A stretch of DNA of 13,709 bases from Nitrosomonas sp. UBA6494 (GTDB taxonomy: Bacteria; Pseudomonadota; Gammaproteobacteria; Burkholderiales; Nitrosomonadaceae): NCBI GenBank assembly GCA_002435335.1, contig DJMI01000013.1, forward strand, positions 1 through 13,709, given 5' to 3'. The notes beneath the pieces were generated by a model. That model saw nothing but the letters and a program-made list of their open reading frames with translations, searched no databases and was not told the origin of the DNA. The translations under genes were made by a program, and so were the position numbers. Positions within the stretch are counted from its first letter, which is position 1, and each line of letters begins with the position of its first letter. Below are positions 1-8,291 of the stretch, piece by piece.

Positions 1-24
1 ACTTTATGCCACCGGATCAATAAT

Positions 25-846
25 TCATTGTTGAACCGATGTGGCGGATACCTCAATGCAGGCCATCTCAGCGAGTTCGGTTTCGGTAAATCCGGCTTGT
101 CGTCTTGCGGCATGATGAAAAGGACCGTTTAATTGACCGGAAAAATATTTCCTGATCAATTGAATGAATGTCTGCTCCGGATCTACGTTGCGCTGAGCAC
201 AAATATATTTGAACCAGCAAGAACCAATGGCGACATGTCCGATTTCATCGCGCATGATGACTTCCAGGATTGCAATGGTTTTTTCGTCACCGATCTGACG
301 CAACCGATTAATGATGCCCGGTGTCACATCCAGTCCCCGGGCCTCAAGTACGCGCGGCACCAGCGCCATGCGCACCATGGGATCAAACGCGGTGCGCACC
401 GCCATTTCCCATAAACCGTTGTGCGCAGGCAGCTCTCCGTAATCGCTATCCAATTCGACCAGGCGACCGCGCAGCAACTCAAAGTGATGAGATTCCTCAA
501 CCGCAACCCGAATCCAATCACTGTAATATTGTTGCGGTAAATCACGAAAACGATACACTGCGTCCCAGGCAAGATTAATGGCATTGAATTCGATATGTGC
601 TACCGCGTGAATTAAAGCGATAAGGCCTGATGGCGTTCCCAGGCGTCGTTTCGGCACTTCACCGGGAGATACCAAGAGCGGCTTTTCCGGGCGCCCCGGT
701 TCACCGATTAATTGAGGTTCGTTACTGCAAGTGTATGATAAACAACCTTGATACCATGCCAGTGCAATTTGTTGCGTCAGCTGTAGTTTTTCCTCGATTC
801 TGCAAGCTGACAGGCATTGCTCAGCGGCATCAAACAGCGAATTCAA
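25..846 (-). CDS. DUF455 family ferritin-like protein
   Basis: The 273-residue helical protein belongs to DUF455, a ferritin-like family with a probable two-metal centre. Candidate ligands are His84 and Glu86 (AHIEFNAINLAWDA, 83-96), Glu117/Glu118 and His120/His121 (VAVEESHHFELL, 114-125), Glu168 (VLEARG, 166-171) and Asp200/Glu201/His204 (MRDEIGHVAIG, 198-208). The conserved loop PGRPEKPLLVSPGEVPKRRL (50-69) is also typical. The biological role is not established; resemblance to the MiaE tRNA hydroxylase fold has been noted for such proteins, but no substrate can be deduced here. The start is a TTG at 846 that overlaps the tolC stop (TTGA); no ATG lies near the expected N-terminus, and the sequence from this TTG fits the usual family start. 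Coupling to tolC may simply reflect gene packing, as the family is common outside secretion loci. Confidence 0.9.
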   Translation of the reverse strand: MNSLFDAAEQCLSACRIEEKLQLTQQIALAWYQGCLSYTCSNEPQLIGEPGRPEKPLLVSPGEVPKRRLGTPSGLIALIHAVAHIEFNAINLAWDAVYRFRDLPQQYYSDWIRVAVEESHHFELLRGRLVELDSDYGELPAHNGLWEMAVRTAFDPMVRMALVPRVLEARGLDVTPGIINRLRQIGDEKTIAILEVIMRDEIGHVAIGSCWFKYICAQRNVDPEQTFIQLIRKYFSGQLNGPFHHAARRQAGFTETELAEMACIEVSATSVQQ

Positions 847-2177
847 TTTGAGTGCGGAATAAAGTACTTGGCGATATTTTGTAAATCATTCAACGCCAAA
901 GTTCCGGCGGCTAATTGCAAGCGCAGATAAGCCAGCAAATAATTGTATCTGGCTTGTGCGAGATCGCGTCGTGCAGTGTGTAATTGCTGCTGTGCATCCA
1001 GAAGATTCAAATTGATTCGTATCCCGCCACGTATGCTTTTTTGCGTCGCATCTACCAGCAGTTCCGCAGATTGAACAGCCAATTGCAGCGACTCAATACG
1101 CTTGATGCCGCTGATCAAGAGATTGTATTGCTTGCGCAAATCAACCAAAACTTTATCGGTAATCGCATCAAGATCGGCTTCAGCACGAGAATGATTGGCT
1201 ACTGCTTGCGTTGTAAGCGCGCTGACCCGCCCACCTGAATATAAAGGCATGTTGACTTCAACACCAATCGTGCCGAATTCCGCATCCAGTTGCTGCGCAA
1301 TAAAGGAGCCTCTTTTATTCTTTTGCAAACTGGCAACCAAATCCACTCGCGGCATATGTCCGGCACGGTTTTTCTTGATTTCTTCTTTACCTGATGCAAC
1401 GTTGTGCCGTTGGGTAACTAACTCCGCATTTTGCTCCAGCGCCAAAACTTGCCAACTGTCGAAATCGGAAAGTTGGAACGCTTTTGTCGAAAAAGAATCG
1501 GACAAACGATCCAAACCGGTTATTTTTTGTCCGATAATAGCTTCAAGTTTCAGTTGCGCAATCTCGAGTTCGTCCTTAGCTTCAATCACTTTGGCCTCGG
1601 CCAGCGCATATTTGGATTGCGTTTCCAAAACATCAGTCGTTGTTCCTTCACCTTTTTGCAACATACGCTCGTTGACGTGCTTCAGTTCTTCTAGCGCATT
1701 TCGCTGTGTTTCTGCCAACTTTAGATGATCTTGAGCCAATAACACTTCCAAATAGGCTTCCACCAATCGAACAACCAATTGCTGGCCATGACCGGCAAAC
1801 TTAGAGCGACTCGAATCCGCTCTTGCCTTACCTTGTTGATACCCAGCCACAGCCTCCATGTTAAATAGCGGTTGCCTCAATGTCAGCATGCTGACTTGTC
1901 CATCAAAATTCAATGATTCAGAACCACTCCCCCTATCCTGAGTACCGGAATTTTTATTTTGTGTATGAGTAGCAGTTAATGTTGGTAGCAAGCTAGCCCG
2001 TCCAATCACCTCGGCTTGTTCGCCTGCTTCATTTTCATGATACGCAGAACGATAGATTGGATCGTTCTGTAAAGCTGCCTCATAAGCTGCCAACAGGCTG
2101 AGTGATTGAGCTTGACTGAAAGTACAACACAACATCAACCAGGCGAATAGCAGAATCTTTTTATGACGTGCATCCAT
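843..2177 (-). CDS. tolC: TolC-family outer membrane channel of type I secretion
   Basis: The 444-residue outer membrane protein forms the trimeric exit duct. An N-terminal signal peptide (KKILLFAWLMLCCTFSQAQ, 6-24) precedes the first efflux-protein repeat. Family motifs are LRQPLFNMEA (100-109), KGEGTTTDVLETQSKY (175-190), VNMPLYSGGRVSA (308-320) and the GIRINLNLLDAQQQL block (385-399), which corresponds to the second repeat's loop. It is shorter than E. coli TolC (about 490 residues) because it lacks the long C-terminal tail. The ATG at 2177 has GAAG about nine bases before it, formed by the last codons of the adaptor gene. Its stop codon overlaps the next start as TTGA. Being next to its own transporter and adaptor, it is likely dedicated to this system and not a general TolC. 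Confidence 0.94.
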   Translation of the reverse strand: MDARHKKILLFAWLMLCCTFSQAQSLSLLAAYEAALQNDPIYRSAYHENEAGEQAEVIGRASLLPTLTATHTQNKNSGTQDRGSGSESLNFDGQVSMLTLRQPLFNMEAVAGYQQGKARADSSRSKFAGHGQQLVVRLVEAYLEVLLAQDHLKLAETQRNALEELKHVNERMLQKGEGTTTDVLETQSKYALAEAKVIEAKDELEIAQLKLEAIIGQKITGLDRLSDSFSTKAFQLSDFDSWQVLALEQNAELVTQRHNVASGKEEIKKNRAGHMPRVDLVASLQKNKRGSFIAQQLDAEFGTIGVEVNMPLYSGGRVSALTTQAVANHSRAEADLDAITDKVLVDLRKQYNLLISGIKRIESLQLAVQSAELLVDATQKSIRGGIRINLNLLDAQQQLHTARRDLAQARYNYLLAYLRLQLAAGTLALNDLQNIAKYFIPHSN

Positions 2178-2182
2178 TGAGA

Positions 2183-3532
2183 TTAATCTTCGCTCATCGC
2201 CGAATGAGCGCGGTCTAGAATCGGTTTAAATAAATAATTCATCAACGAGCGCTCACCAGTCTTAACAAATATTTCCACCGGCATTCCCGCTCGTATTTGT
2301 TGATTGGTCAATTGTTTCATACCCTCGGGCGTTACTTTGGCTTTGATGAGAAAATAAGGTAATCCGGTACGTTCATCGTTCAACCGATCCGCCGATACTT
2401 GCGTGACAATGCCAGGTATTTTGGGCGCCTTCTTTTGATTGAGCGCGGAAAAAATAAAATCGACCGGAAGATCGACATGCACCTTGTCGATCAAATGCAC
2501 GGGCACCTGACCTGTAATCACCAAAATATCATCGCGCGGCACGATATCCATCAGTTTGAAACCAGGCCCAATCACCCCTCCTTCAGTAAACACATTCATA
2601 CCGACTACGGTGCCGTCGACGGGTGCTTTGACTTCGATATTGGCCAACTCGAATTCCTGCGCATGCAAACGACTGCTAAGCGCATCCGCTTCCCGTTTTA
2701 TATCGGTCAATTGCTGCCGTACCTCTTTTTGATACTCCTGCTGCCTTTGAATGCGACGCTGCTCCAGTTCGGCTATTTGGCGCTGAATGCGACCGATATT
2801 CCCGGTATCCGAAGAAATATCTCCTATCAATTGCGAATAGGCACGCTCTAGGTCCAATACCCGATTGCGGGGAACAAAGCCGTCTTTTGCCAGATCACGC
2901 AAATTTACAAGCTGCTCTTCAAGAAATTTCAGTTGTTGGTTTTTGCTCGCTTTTGACGCTTCCAATCCACGCAATTGGAATTGCAAACCGGCAATACTTT
3001 CATCAAGTGCCGCGATTTCATGTTGTATCGCTAGCTTGCGCGATGTAAATAATTGATTTTGTATAATGATGCTATTGGAAACGCGCAAATCGTTATTTAA
3101 TAACAACAATTCGTCCGGAAAAACAATTTCATTGCTGCCATCGCGTTCCGCCAATAAGCGCGCCTCAACGGCTCGCGCGGTATATAACTGGCTGCGGGTA
3201 ATTTCCGCTTGCGCTTTGATTTGCACATCATTCATGCGCACCACTACCTGCCCCGTTGCCACATGATCGCCTTCTTTAACGAGAATATTATCTATAATTC
3301 CGCCGGTTTGATGCTGTACTGCTTTAAGATGACTCGCGACAGTCACGGTACCTGAAACCGGCACCCCTTTATCCAAAGGAGCCAGCGAAGCCCATAAAAT
3401 AAACCCGCCGAAACCAGCCAGTACAATCCACCAGCCGAGTTTTGTATGAACCGTTTCATCCGTATTTACTTGATTTGAATGATCGGCGGAAATATCGATC
3501 ACAGCTTTGTTTTTTTCAGCGACAAGCTTCAT
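2183..3532 (-). CDS. hlyD: HlyD/PrtE-family type I secretion membrane fusion protein
   Basis: The 449-residue periplasmic adaptor links the ABC transporter to the outer membrane channel. A short cytoplasmic N-terminus is followed by one membrane segment (about 33-52), then a beta-barrel and lipoyl half-motif region (VSGTVTVASHLKAVQHQTGG at 59-78, ILVKEGDHVATGQVVVRM at 83-100). Long coiled-coil helices follow (about 105-295), then the second lipoyl half with VKAPVDGTVVGM (301-312). The C-terminal beta domain ends with the family hallmark AGMPVEIFVKTGERS (415-429). Length and order fit the HlyD family of type I adaptors. It starts 35 bases after the transporter gene and ends five bases before the tolC gene, so the three are almost certainly cotranscribed. 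The closest functional model is PrtE/AprE/RsaE. Confidence 0.95.
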   Translation of the reverse strand: MKLVAEKNKAVIDISADHSNQVNTDETVHTKLGWWIVLAGFGGFILWASLAPLDKGVPVSGTVTVASHLKAVQHQTGGIIDNILVKEGDHVATGQVVVRMNDVQIKAQAEITRSQLYTARAVEARLLAERDGSNEIVFPDELLLLNNDLRVSNSIIIQNQLFTSRKLAIQHEIAALDESIAGLQFQLRGLEASKASKNQQLKFLEEQLVNLRDLAKDGFVPRNRVLDLERAYSQLIGDISSDTGNIGRIQRQIAELEQRRIQRQQEYQKEVRQQLTDIKREADALSSRLHAQEFELANIEVKAPVDGTVVGMNVFTEGGVIGPGFKLMDIVPRDDILVITGQVPVHLIDKVHVDLPVDFIFSALNQKKAPKIPGIVTQVSADRLNDERTGLPYFLIKAKVTPEGMKQLTNQQIRAGMPVEIFVKTGERSLMNYLFKPILDRAHSAMSED

Positions 3533-3567
3533 TTACCGTTACTTTGCCTATTTATAAAATTGTATCG

Positions 3568-5358
3568 TCATTTGTCGTTATTGGGAGCAGCAGCCTCAAC
3601 CGTTTGTTCCGTCCGGTTTACAGTAGATTGTTCCTTGGCTTTTTTTTGCGCCAGCAATGCTTGCTGTTGCTGTTTTGTCAACGCCTCGACAATTTGATTT
3701 GTTGGACCGAACATTTTTGCCATCCCCTCTTGCAGCAACAATAATTTACTGGTTGCACTAATAATACTGGTACGATGCGTAATCAGAACAATCGTTTTAC
3801 CACGCTTACGCAAGTCCATAATGGCAGCAAGCAATGCCTGTTCGCCCACATCGTCCAAATTCGAATTCGGCTCATCCAAAACAATCAACGAGGGATCATC
3901 GTACATGGCGCGCGCCAAACCGAGTCGCTGCTTTTGCCCACCGGATAAACCGGTGCCGCCGTCGCCCAGGGGCGTATCGTAACCCATCGGCATGTTCAAA
4001 ATCATCTCATGCACACCAGCCCGCTTTGCCGCCAAAATCACTTTCTCAGCGTCAATTTCACCAAACCGGGCTATATTTTCCGAAACGGTCCCGGCAAATA
4101 ATTCGATATCTTGAGGCAAGTAACCGATATAGGGCCCTAACTCATCCTTGTTCCAAAGATAAACATCCGCACCATCCAGCCTTACCTTCCCCGCCGCAGC
4201 CGACCACACACCGACCAACAAACGAGCCAGCGTGGACTTACCCGATCCGCTCGGACCGATAATGCCAAGTACGTCACCGGCAGCCAAAGAAAAAGATAAT
4301 CCTTTAATAACAGGAAATTTGCCACCCGGTGGAATGGCCGTTACGTTTTCAACCGCAATGACACCTTTCGGTTTTGGTAATGCCATGCCGGCTTCCCGGG
4401 CCGGATTTTGCTCCAACAGCTTGGTTAAGCGCTCATAGGCACTTCGTGTGCTACCGACTTGTTTCCAGACACTGATTAACAATTGAACCGGTGCAACAGC
4501 TTTTGAGAACAAAATCGAACCCGCAATCATCATTCCGGGGGTAATGTGATTTTCCAAAACCAGCAAGGCCCCCAAACCCAGCATCAGAGATTGCAATATC
4601 AAGGAAAAAGATTTGGATAATGCGGTAATCGTGCCGGCTTTTTCACTGGCTTCGGCTTGCAAATTTAGAAATCGGCTGTGCAATTGATACCAACGCGATT
4701 GAATGTTGGGTAGCATACCCATGGCTTCAATTACTTCGGCATTGCGTAAATTATTCGATGCTACATTAGTTGAAGCAACCGCCATCGCGTTTGCTTCTGT
4801 TAACGGCTTATGCGAAATTCTTTCGTTAACGTAAGCCAAGGCAATTAATATGATAGTACCGCATGTACCCAATACACCCAGCGCGGGATGAAACATAAAA
4901 ATTACGAACAGAAAAATAGGAAACCAGGGTGCATCAAAAATCGCAAACAATGCATTGCCTGTTAGAAATTGCCGCAAATTGGTTAGGTCTTTTAACGCTT
5001 GACCACCATTACCGTCAGCCTGTTTCAAACTTTGCTCAAACGCAGCGGTATAAACACGTTTATTCAATTTCATGTCGAATTGAGCGCCGACACGAATCAA
5101 GATGAAGCTTCTCACATATTCTAGTGCACCGAGAAAAACATAGGCGCCAAGCATAATCAAAGTCAGCATCAAAAGCGTCATTTCGTTGCGACTGGTAAGA
5201 ACACTATCGTAAAGCGACAACATATAAATAGCCGGCATCAGCATCAGCATATTGATGACGGCACTAAAAACCCCGATATTTCTAAAAGTTTTTTTAAAAC
5301 TGCTCAGTACTTGGGCAATCTCGGTTTGAGGCGTCTTCAGCTTAAATTTCATCGACAT
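3568..5358 (-). CDS. prtD: type I secretion ABC transporter, PrtD class
   Basis: The 596-residue inner membrane ABC exporter has the transmembrane and ATPase domains fused. The membrane domain (about 25-310) has hydrophobic segments near 30-50, 62-80, 145-176 and 252-288. The ATPase domain has Walker A GPSGSGKST (368-376), the Q-loop in YLPQD (413-417), signature LSGGQ (471-475), Walker B LIVLDEP (491-497) and the switch histidine in ITHR (526-529). Length and sequence style (FDAPWFPIFL at 141-150, VLDEPNSNLD at 493-502) match the PrtD/AprD/RsaD class. It has no N-terminal C39 peptidase or peptidase-like domain, so it should secrete unprocessed C-terminal-signal proteins such as RTX proteases, lipases or S-layer proteins. 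The C-terminus ends in a Gln- and Lys-rich, probably helical tail (562-577). Start codons at 5358 and 5352 are both possible; no strong ribosome-binding site decides. It leads the secretion gene group. Confidence 0.95.
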   Translation of the reverse strand: MSMKFKLKTPQTEIAQVLSSFKKTFRNIGVFSAVINMLMLMPAIYMLSLYDSVLTSRNEMTLLMLTLIMLGAYVFLGALEYVRSFILIRVGAQFDMKLNKRVYTAAFEQSLKQADGNGGQALKDLTNLRQFLTGNALFAIFDAPWFPIFLFVIFMFHPALGVLGTCGTIILIALAYVNERISHKPLTEANAMAVASTNVASNNLRNAEVIEAMGMLPNIQSRWYQLHSRFLNLQAEASEKAGTITALSKSFSLILQSLMLGLGALLVLENHITPGMMIAGSILFSKAVAPVQLLISVWKQVGSTRSAYERLTKLLEQNPAREAGMALPKPKGVIAVENVTAIPPGGKFPVIKGLSFSLAAGDVLGIIGPSGSGKSTLARLLVGVWSAAAGKVRLDGADVYLWNKDELGPYIGYLPQDIELFAGTVSENIARFGEIDAEKVILAAKRAGVHEMILNMPMGYDTPLGDGGTGLSGGQKQRLGLARAMYDDPSLIVLDEPNSNLDDVGEQALLAAIMDLRKRGKTIVLITHRTSIISATSKLLLLQEGMAKMFGPTNQIVEALTKQQQQALLAQKKAKEQSTVNRTEQTVEAAAPNNDK

Positions 5359-5418
5359 AAACGGTAGTGGAAAAATATCCCCATATTGATTGAAGAGGGG
5401 TAATAATCGTTATTTTTA

Positions 5419-6306
5419 TCAATTTGTCCCGGGCAAATCTTCTATCGTCAAACGGAATTGTCTAGGAGAAAAATACAGATCCCGCTGCGCTTCAGAATAG
5501 TCAAACTGTAAATCTTGATTCATTCTTTCAGCCATAGCCAACGTCATAAAACGATAGCGTGGAATCCATCGAATACCCGCAATGAAAAAACGGAAGCACC
5601 AAAACGGTATCGTTAGCAGACGAGGGCGACGATTAAGCCTTTCAAATATCCGTATTACCATGTCACGATAAGGTAATACTTCCCCTCCGGCCAAATTATA
5701 AGAACAGTTTTTAAAATTTAAAGCACCTAACGCTGCAAAACATGCGAAAACGACATCGTCAACATGAATCGGTTGCCGCAAACCTTTGGCAGTTCCAAGC
5801 ACCGGAAAGAAACCGAAACGCCGGATAAATCTTGCCATTTCAGCAACGTTCTTATCGTGTCCGTATCCGTAAATCAACGTTGGACGTAAAATTATGTATT
5901 CTATCGCAGATGAGTTTGCCCATGTTCGCAAAAGCTCTTCACTCTGCACCAACTTTTGTGCGATTTGCCTTTCCTGCAAATCGGAAGAATCATTTTTAGT
6001 AAAGCGACTGGTTGAAGATAAACAAACGATGCGTCGCACACCCAAGGCAATCAAAAGATCGAAATAATCGGGCAAAACCCAGATAGGCGCAACACAAACC
6101 CAATATGGAATTGGCATTTGCGCAACATTGTCATAATCGAGCTTTGCGAGCGATTGCCAAGAAATCTGCGCGTGGAAAACCGTTTTTGGCACAATAGTCC
6201 GGCGTGTAAATGCAGTCACTCGCCAACAATTCTTGATGAGATACGCAATTAAATGCTCGCCAACAAGACTTGTCGCCCCTAAAACCCCGACACGCCGCTC
6301 ATCCAT
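5419..6306 (-). CDS. extended SDR, NAD-dependent epimerase/dehydratase-like, atypical catalytic site
   Basis: The 295-residue protein has an N-terminal NAD(P)-binding Rossmann motif, GVLGATSLVGEH (7-18), the serine-rich strand IVCLSSTSRF (93-102), RPTLIYGYGHDKN (141-153), and RQPIHVDDVV (177-186). These are typical of sugar-nucleotide epimerases in O-antigen clusters, such as the WbpV type. The expected catalytic YxxxK is not seen: at the matching place the sequence is QIAQK (114-118), so lysine is kept but tyrosine is glutamine. It could therefore be a non-canonical enzyme or a binding protein. It probably supplies or modifies a UDP-sugar for the neighbouring glycosyltransferases, with which it is translationally coupled by an eight-base overlap. 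It is the last gene of the glycan half. The substrate is unknown. Confidence 0.85.
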   Translation of the reverse strand: MDERRVGVLGATSLVGEHLIAYLIKNCWRVTAFTRRTIVPKTVFHAQISWQSLAKLDYDNVAQMPIPYWVCVAPIWVLPDYFDLLIALGVRRIVCLSSTSRFTKNDSSDLQERQIAQKLVQSEELLRTWANSSAIEYIILRPTLIYGYGHDKNVAEMARFIRRFGFFPVLGTAKGLRQPIHVDDVVFACFAALGALNFKNCSYNLAGGEVLPYRDMVIRIFERLNRRPRLLTIPFWCFRFFIAGIRWIPRYRFMTLAMAERMNQDLQFDYSEAQRDLYFSPRQFRLTIEDLPGTN

Positions 6307-7222
6307 ATTTTGATTTCAAAAAACGGTAACCGCTTTGCAAAGCATAAAATAGCACGGTAACACCAAAACGCAGCCAAACCGCCAATGCGACCAATCCCAT
6401 CAGAATACCGGAATACTGTTGCTGAAAAAATTTTCGATAAAAACGCAGCATACCGCGATGTTTATGCCAAGCAACGAAGAATGGCCGCGCTTGACTGCAT
6501 GCCCCTTTAAAATGCGTAACTGGTGCATCTGGTACAAATACAATTTTCCAATTCTTTTTCCGAAATCGCACGCACCAATCCAAGTCCTCGCAGTGCAAAA
6601 AATAGCCTTCATCCCATGCGCCAACATCTTCCAGCGCTTGACGCCGCACCAGCATCAGCGCCCCCGATACCGCTTCGACTTCCATCGGCGATTGCGGTAG
6701 GGGCTGTTTATCCAAATGAAAGTCAAAAAATAACTCCGGCCAAAATTTCCCCAAACGGTATAAACCAAAAGCGCGAACCAATGCACGCCATGGCGTCGGA
6801 ATCGCCCGCCGCCCGCCACCCTGTTCGGTACCATCCGGATTGATCAGATAACCGCCCACCATGCCAATCTGCGTATCGGATTGCATCACTTGCATCATGC
6901 GATGCAATGAACCGTCACTCAAGATACAATCCGGGTTTAGAAAAAGTATGAATGGCTGAGTCGCGAGACCAATTCCCGTATTGCAACCAGCAGCAAACCC
7001 AGTATTAGTATTTAACGCTAGAATTTGCAGCCGGTGTTGCTCGGGAAACGCTTTACGCAACCCCTGAGGACAGAAATTTTGAGATCCGTTGTCGATCACA
7101 ATGATTTGCTGCGCTTGCTGTAATGCTGCACTAATACATTCATTCAGCAACGAACCGGCGTTGTAGTTGACTACAACCACAGATATAGACTCAAGTTGCG
7201 TAGAAGTTTGCGAACGATTCAA
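6299..7222 (-). CDS. GT2 family glycosyltransferase, WbbL-like
   Basis: The 307-residue GT2 enzyme resembles WbbL-type rhamnosyltransferases. It has VVVVNYNAGSLLNECI (15-30), IVIDNGS (41-47), NTGFAAGCNTGI (73-84), the metal-site region FLNPDC (94-99), a conserved AVSGALMLVRR (184-194) and the acidic LHCEDLDWCVRFRKK (209-223). A hydrophobic segment near the C-terminus (about 273-295) is a likely membrane anchor, followed by a basic tail. The start is a TTG at 7222, because a TAA is two codons upstream in frame and no ATG precedes the GT domain; an AGG sits seven bases before it. The gene overlaps the next by eight bases, which suggests coupled translation with the SDR enzyme. I infer that it adds one sugar early in chain or adaptor synthesis. 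Confidence 0.9.
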   Translation of the reverse strand: MNRSQTSTQLESISVVVVNYNAGSLLNECISAALQQAQQIIVIDNGSQNFCPQGLRKAFPEQHRLQILALNTNTGFAAGCNTGIGLATQPFILFLNPDCILSDGSLHRMMQVMQSDTQIGMVGGYLINPDGTEQGGGRRAIPTPWRALVRAFGLYRLGKFWPELFFDFHLDKQPLPQSPMEVEAVSGALMLVRRQALEDVGAWDEGYFLHCEDLDWCVRFRKKNWKIVFVPDAPVTHFKGACSQARPFFVAWHKHRGMLRFYRKFFQQQYSGILMGLVALAVWLRFGVTVLFYALQSGYRFLKSKYG

Positions 7223-7248
7223 GCTTTAACCTATAAACCGTAAATAGG
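7222..7248 (-). promoter_or_regulatory. ribosome-binding site for a TTG start, inside a small hairpin
   Basis: On the minus strand AGG stands seven bases before a TTG codon, and a TAA lies in frame two codons upstream of that TTG. This makes TTG the earliest possible start for the following glycosyltransferase. The AGG belongs to ATAGG (complement of 7230-7234), which can pair with CCTAT (complement of 7244-7248) across a nine-base loop. The ribosome-binding site could be partly hidden in RNA. The stem is only five base pairs, so the effect may be slight. Confidence 0.4.
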
Positions 7249-7304
7249 AACGGCATTATGCAAGTTTCTTATTAAACCAATCAACGAACAGCGATCACTC
7301 TGCT

Positions 7305-8240
7305 TCAGCACTCTGGAAATTTACCGTTTATCCCGTTTATTCCATGCCATAAACCAACAGTCAGCATTCGAAAATTAGAAAACCGTGGCGATACCAACAA
7401 GGAAAAAAAAACGTAACGCAAGAGTAGCCGATAAGCATCGCGCAACATCCAAGTCACGGAAATATAATTCCGTTTATAAAGCAAAATAGCATTACGCATC
7501 AGATAATAGTTCCGCACCGGACTATGAATAGGGATCATCCGTTTTCCATTTCGCCAAGAAATCACCCTATCACCTATCGTGTGGTGCATTTTTGCGGAAC
7601 ATACTCCGAAACATTGATACCCCATGTGCTTGGCTCGCAAGCACCATTCAATATCCACATAATCAATAAATAAACGCTCATCCATCAACCCCAGCTCATT
7701 AAGATTGGAAATCCTTATCAACATTCCAGAACTGATCAAGGAATCCGCCGGATGAAATACCTGCTCATCGTTTTTGCAATAAGCCCTGATAGATTTAAAT
7801 CTTACGAGTTGAGTAAACGGTGCCGGTCTGGATAAGCGCGGATCGAAATATTGCGGTCCAACTGCCGCCACCCTCAACCCCATTCTTAGTAGCTCCGCTT
7901 CTCCCGCCAACAATTGCACAATCATATCAGGGAAAGGAACGCTATCCTGGTCAAACAAAACAACATGAGTATATTCACCATGCTGCGCCCATCGAATTGC
8001 ATGATTGTGCGCTGCGGCCACCCCTATATTTTGCTCAAGGGAAAAAAGAATCAATTTTTCTTCCTGTTGCGCCGCCATCCAGGCAATACTATCGGAGGAT
8101 GAACCATTATCGACGATCACGACAGTCGCTACTTGACCCCTTAATGCAGCCAGAAGATTTTGCAATGCGACAAGATCGGGATGATACGTAACGACAATTG
8201 CGCAAACCAACGATGGTTTAATTGAGGAATCAGGTTTCAT
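7305..8240 (-). CDS. GT2 family glycosyltransferase, rhamnosyltransferase-like
   Basis: The 311-residue GT2 enzyme should transfer a sugar, probably rhamnose, from a nucleotide donor onto the growing glycan at the cytoplasmic face of the inner membrane. It begins with CAIVVTYHPDLVALQNLL (13-30), followed by VIVDNGSSSDS (41-51), VVLFDQDSVP (93-102) with the DxD-type metal motif, and FIDYVDIEWCLRA (191-203) with the catalytic-region acids. These features and the later HHTIGD (219-224) and HSPVRNYYLMRN (239-250) are typical of bacterial L-rhamnosyltransferases (RfbF/RfbN-like). The last part (about 262-284) is amphipathic to hydrophobic and probably helps membrane contact. It lies 51 bases after the large glycosyltransferase and 82 bases before the next. 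Donor sugar is inferred from family resemblance and not proven. Confidence 0.9.
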   Translation of the reverse strand: MKPDSSIKPSLVCAIVVTYHPDLVALQNLLAALRGQVATVVIVDNGSSSDSIAWMAAQQEEKLILFSLEQNIGVAAAHNHAIRWAQHGEYTHVVLFDQDSVPFPDMIVQLLAGEAELLRMGLRVAAVGPQYFDPRLSRPAPFTQLVRFKSIRAYCKNDEQVFHPADSLISSGMLIRISNLNELGLMDERLFIDYVDIEWCLRAKHMGYQCFGVCSAKMHHTIGDRVISWRNGKRMIPIHSPVRNYYLMRNAILLYKRNYISVTWMLRDAYRLLLRYVFFSLLVSPRFSNFRMLTVGLWHGINGINGKFPEC

Positions 8241-8291
8241 CTGAAATGAGGCTCACTTAAAGAAACTTAGTAAGTCAAAAAACGCCAGCAG

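Noticed and set aside
1195..1728. Plus-strand open frame of 177 codons opposite tolC
   Set aside because: It lies wholly antisense to a well-supported tolC gene, its translation is Ser- and Cys-rich with no recognisable family, and no convincing start signal is present. The same applies to the plus-strand frames at 2399-2851 and 3834-4262.
5379..5400. CCCC/GGGG hairpin between the SDR and prtD genes as a terminator
   Set aside because: The stem has only four base pairs with a 14-base loop, and the following U run on the minus strand is short and starts four bases late. It may at most pause transcription, so I do not call a terminator that would separate the two gene groups.
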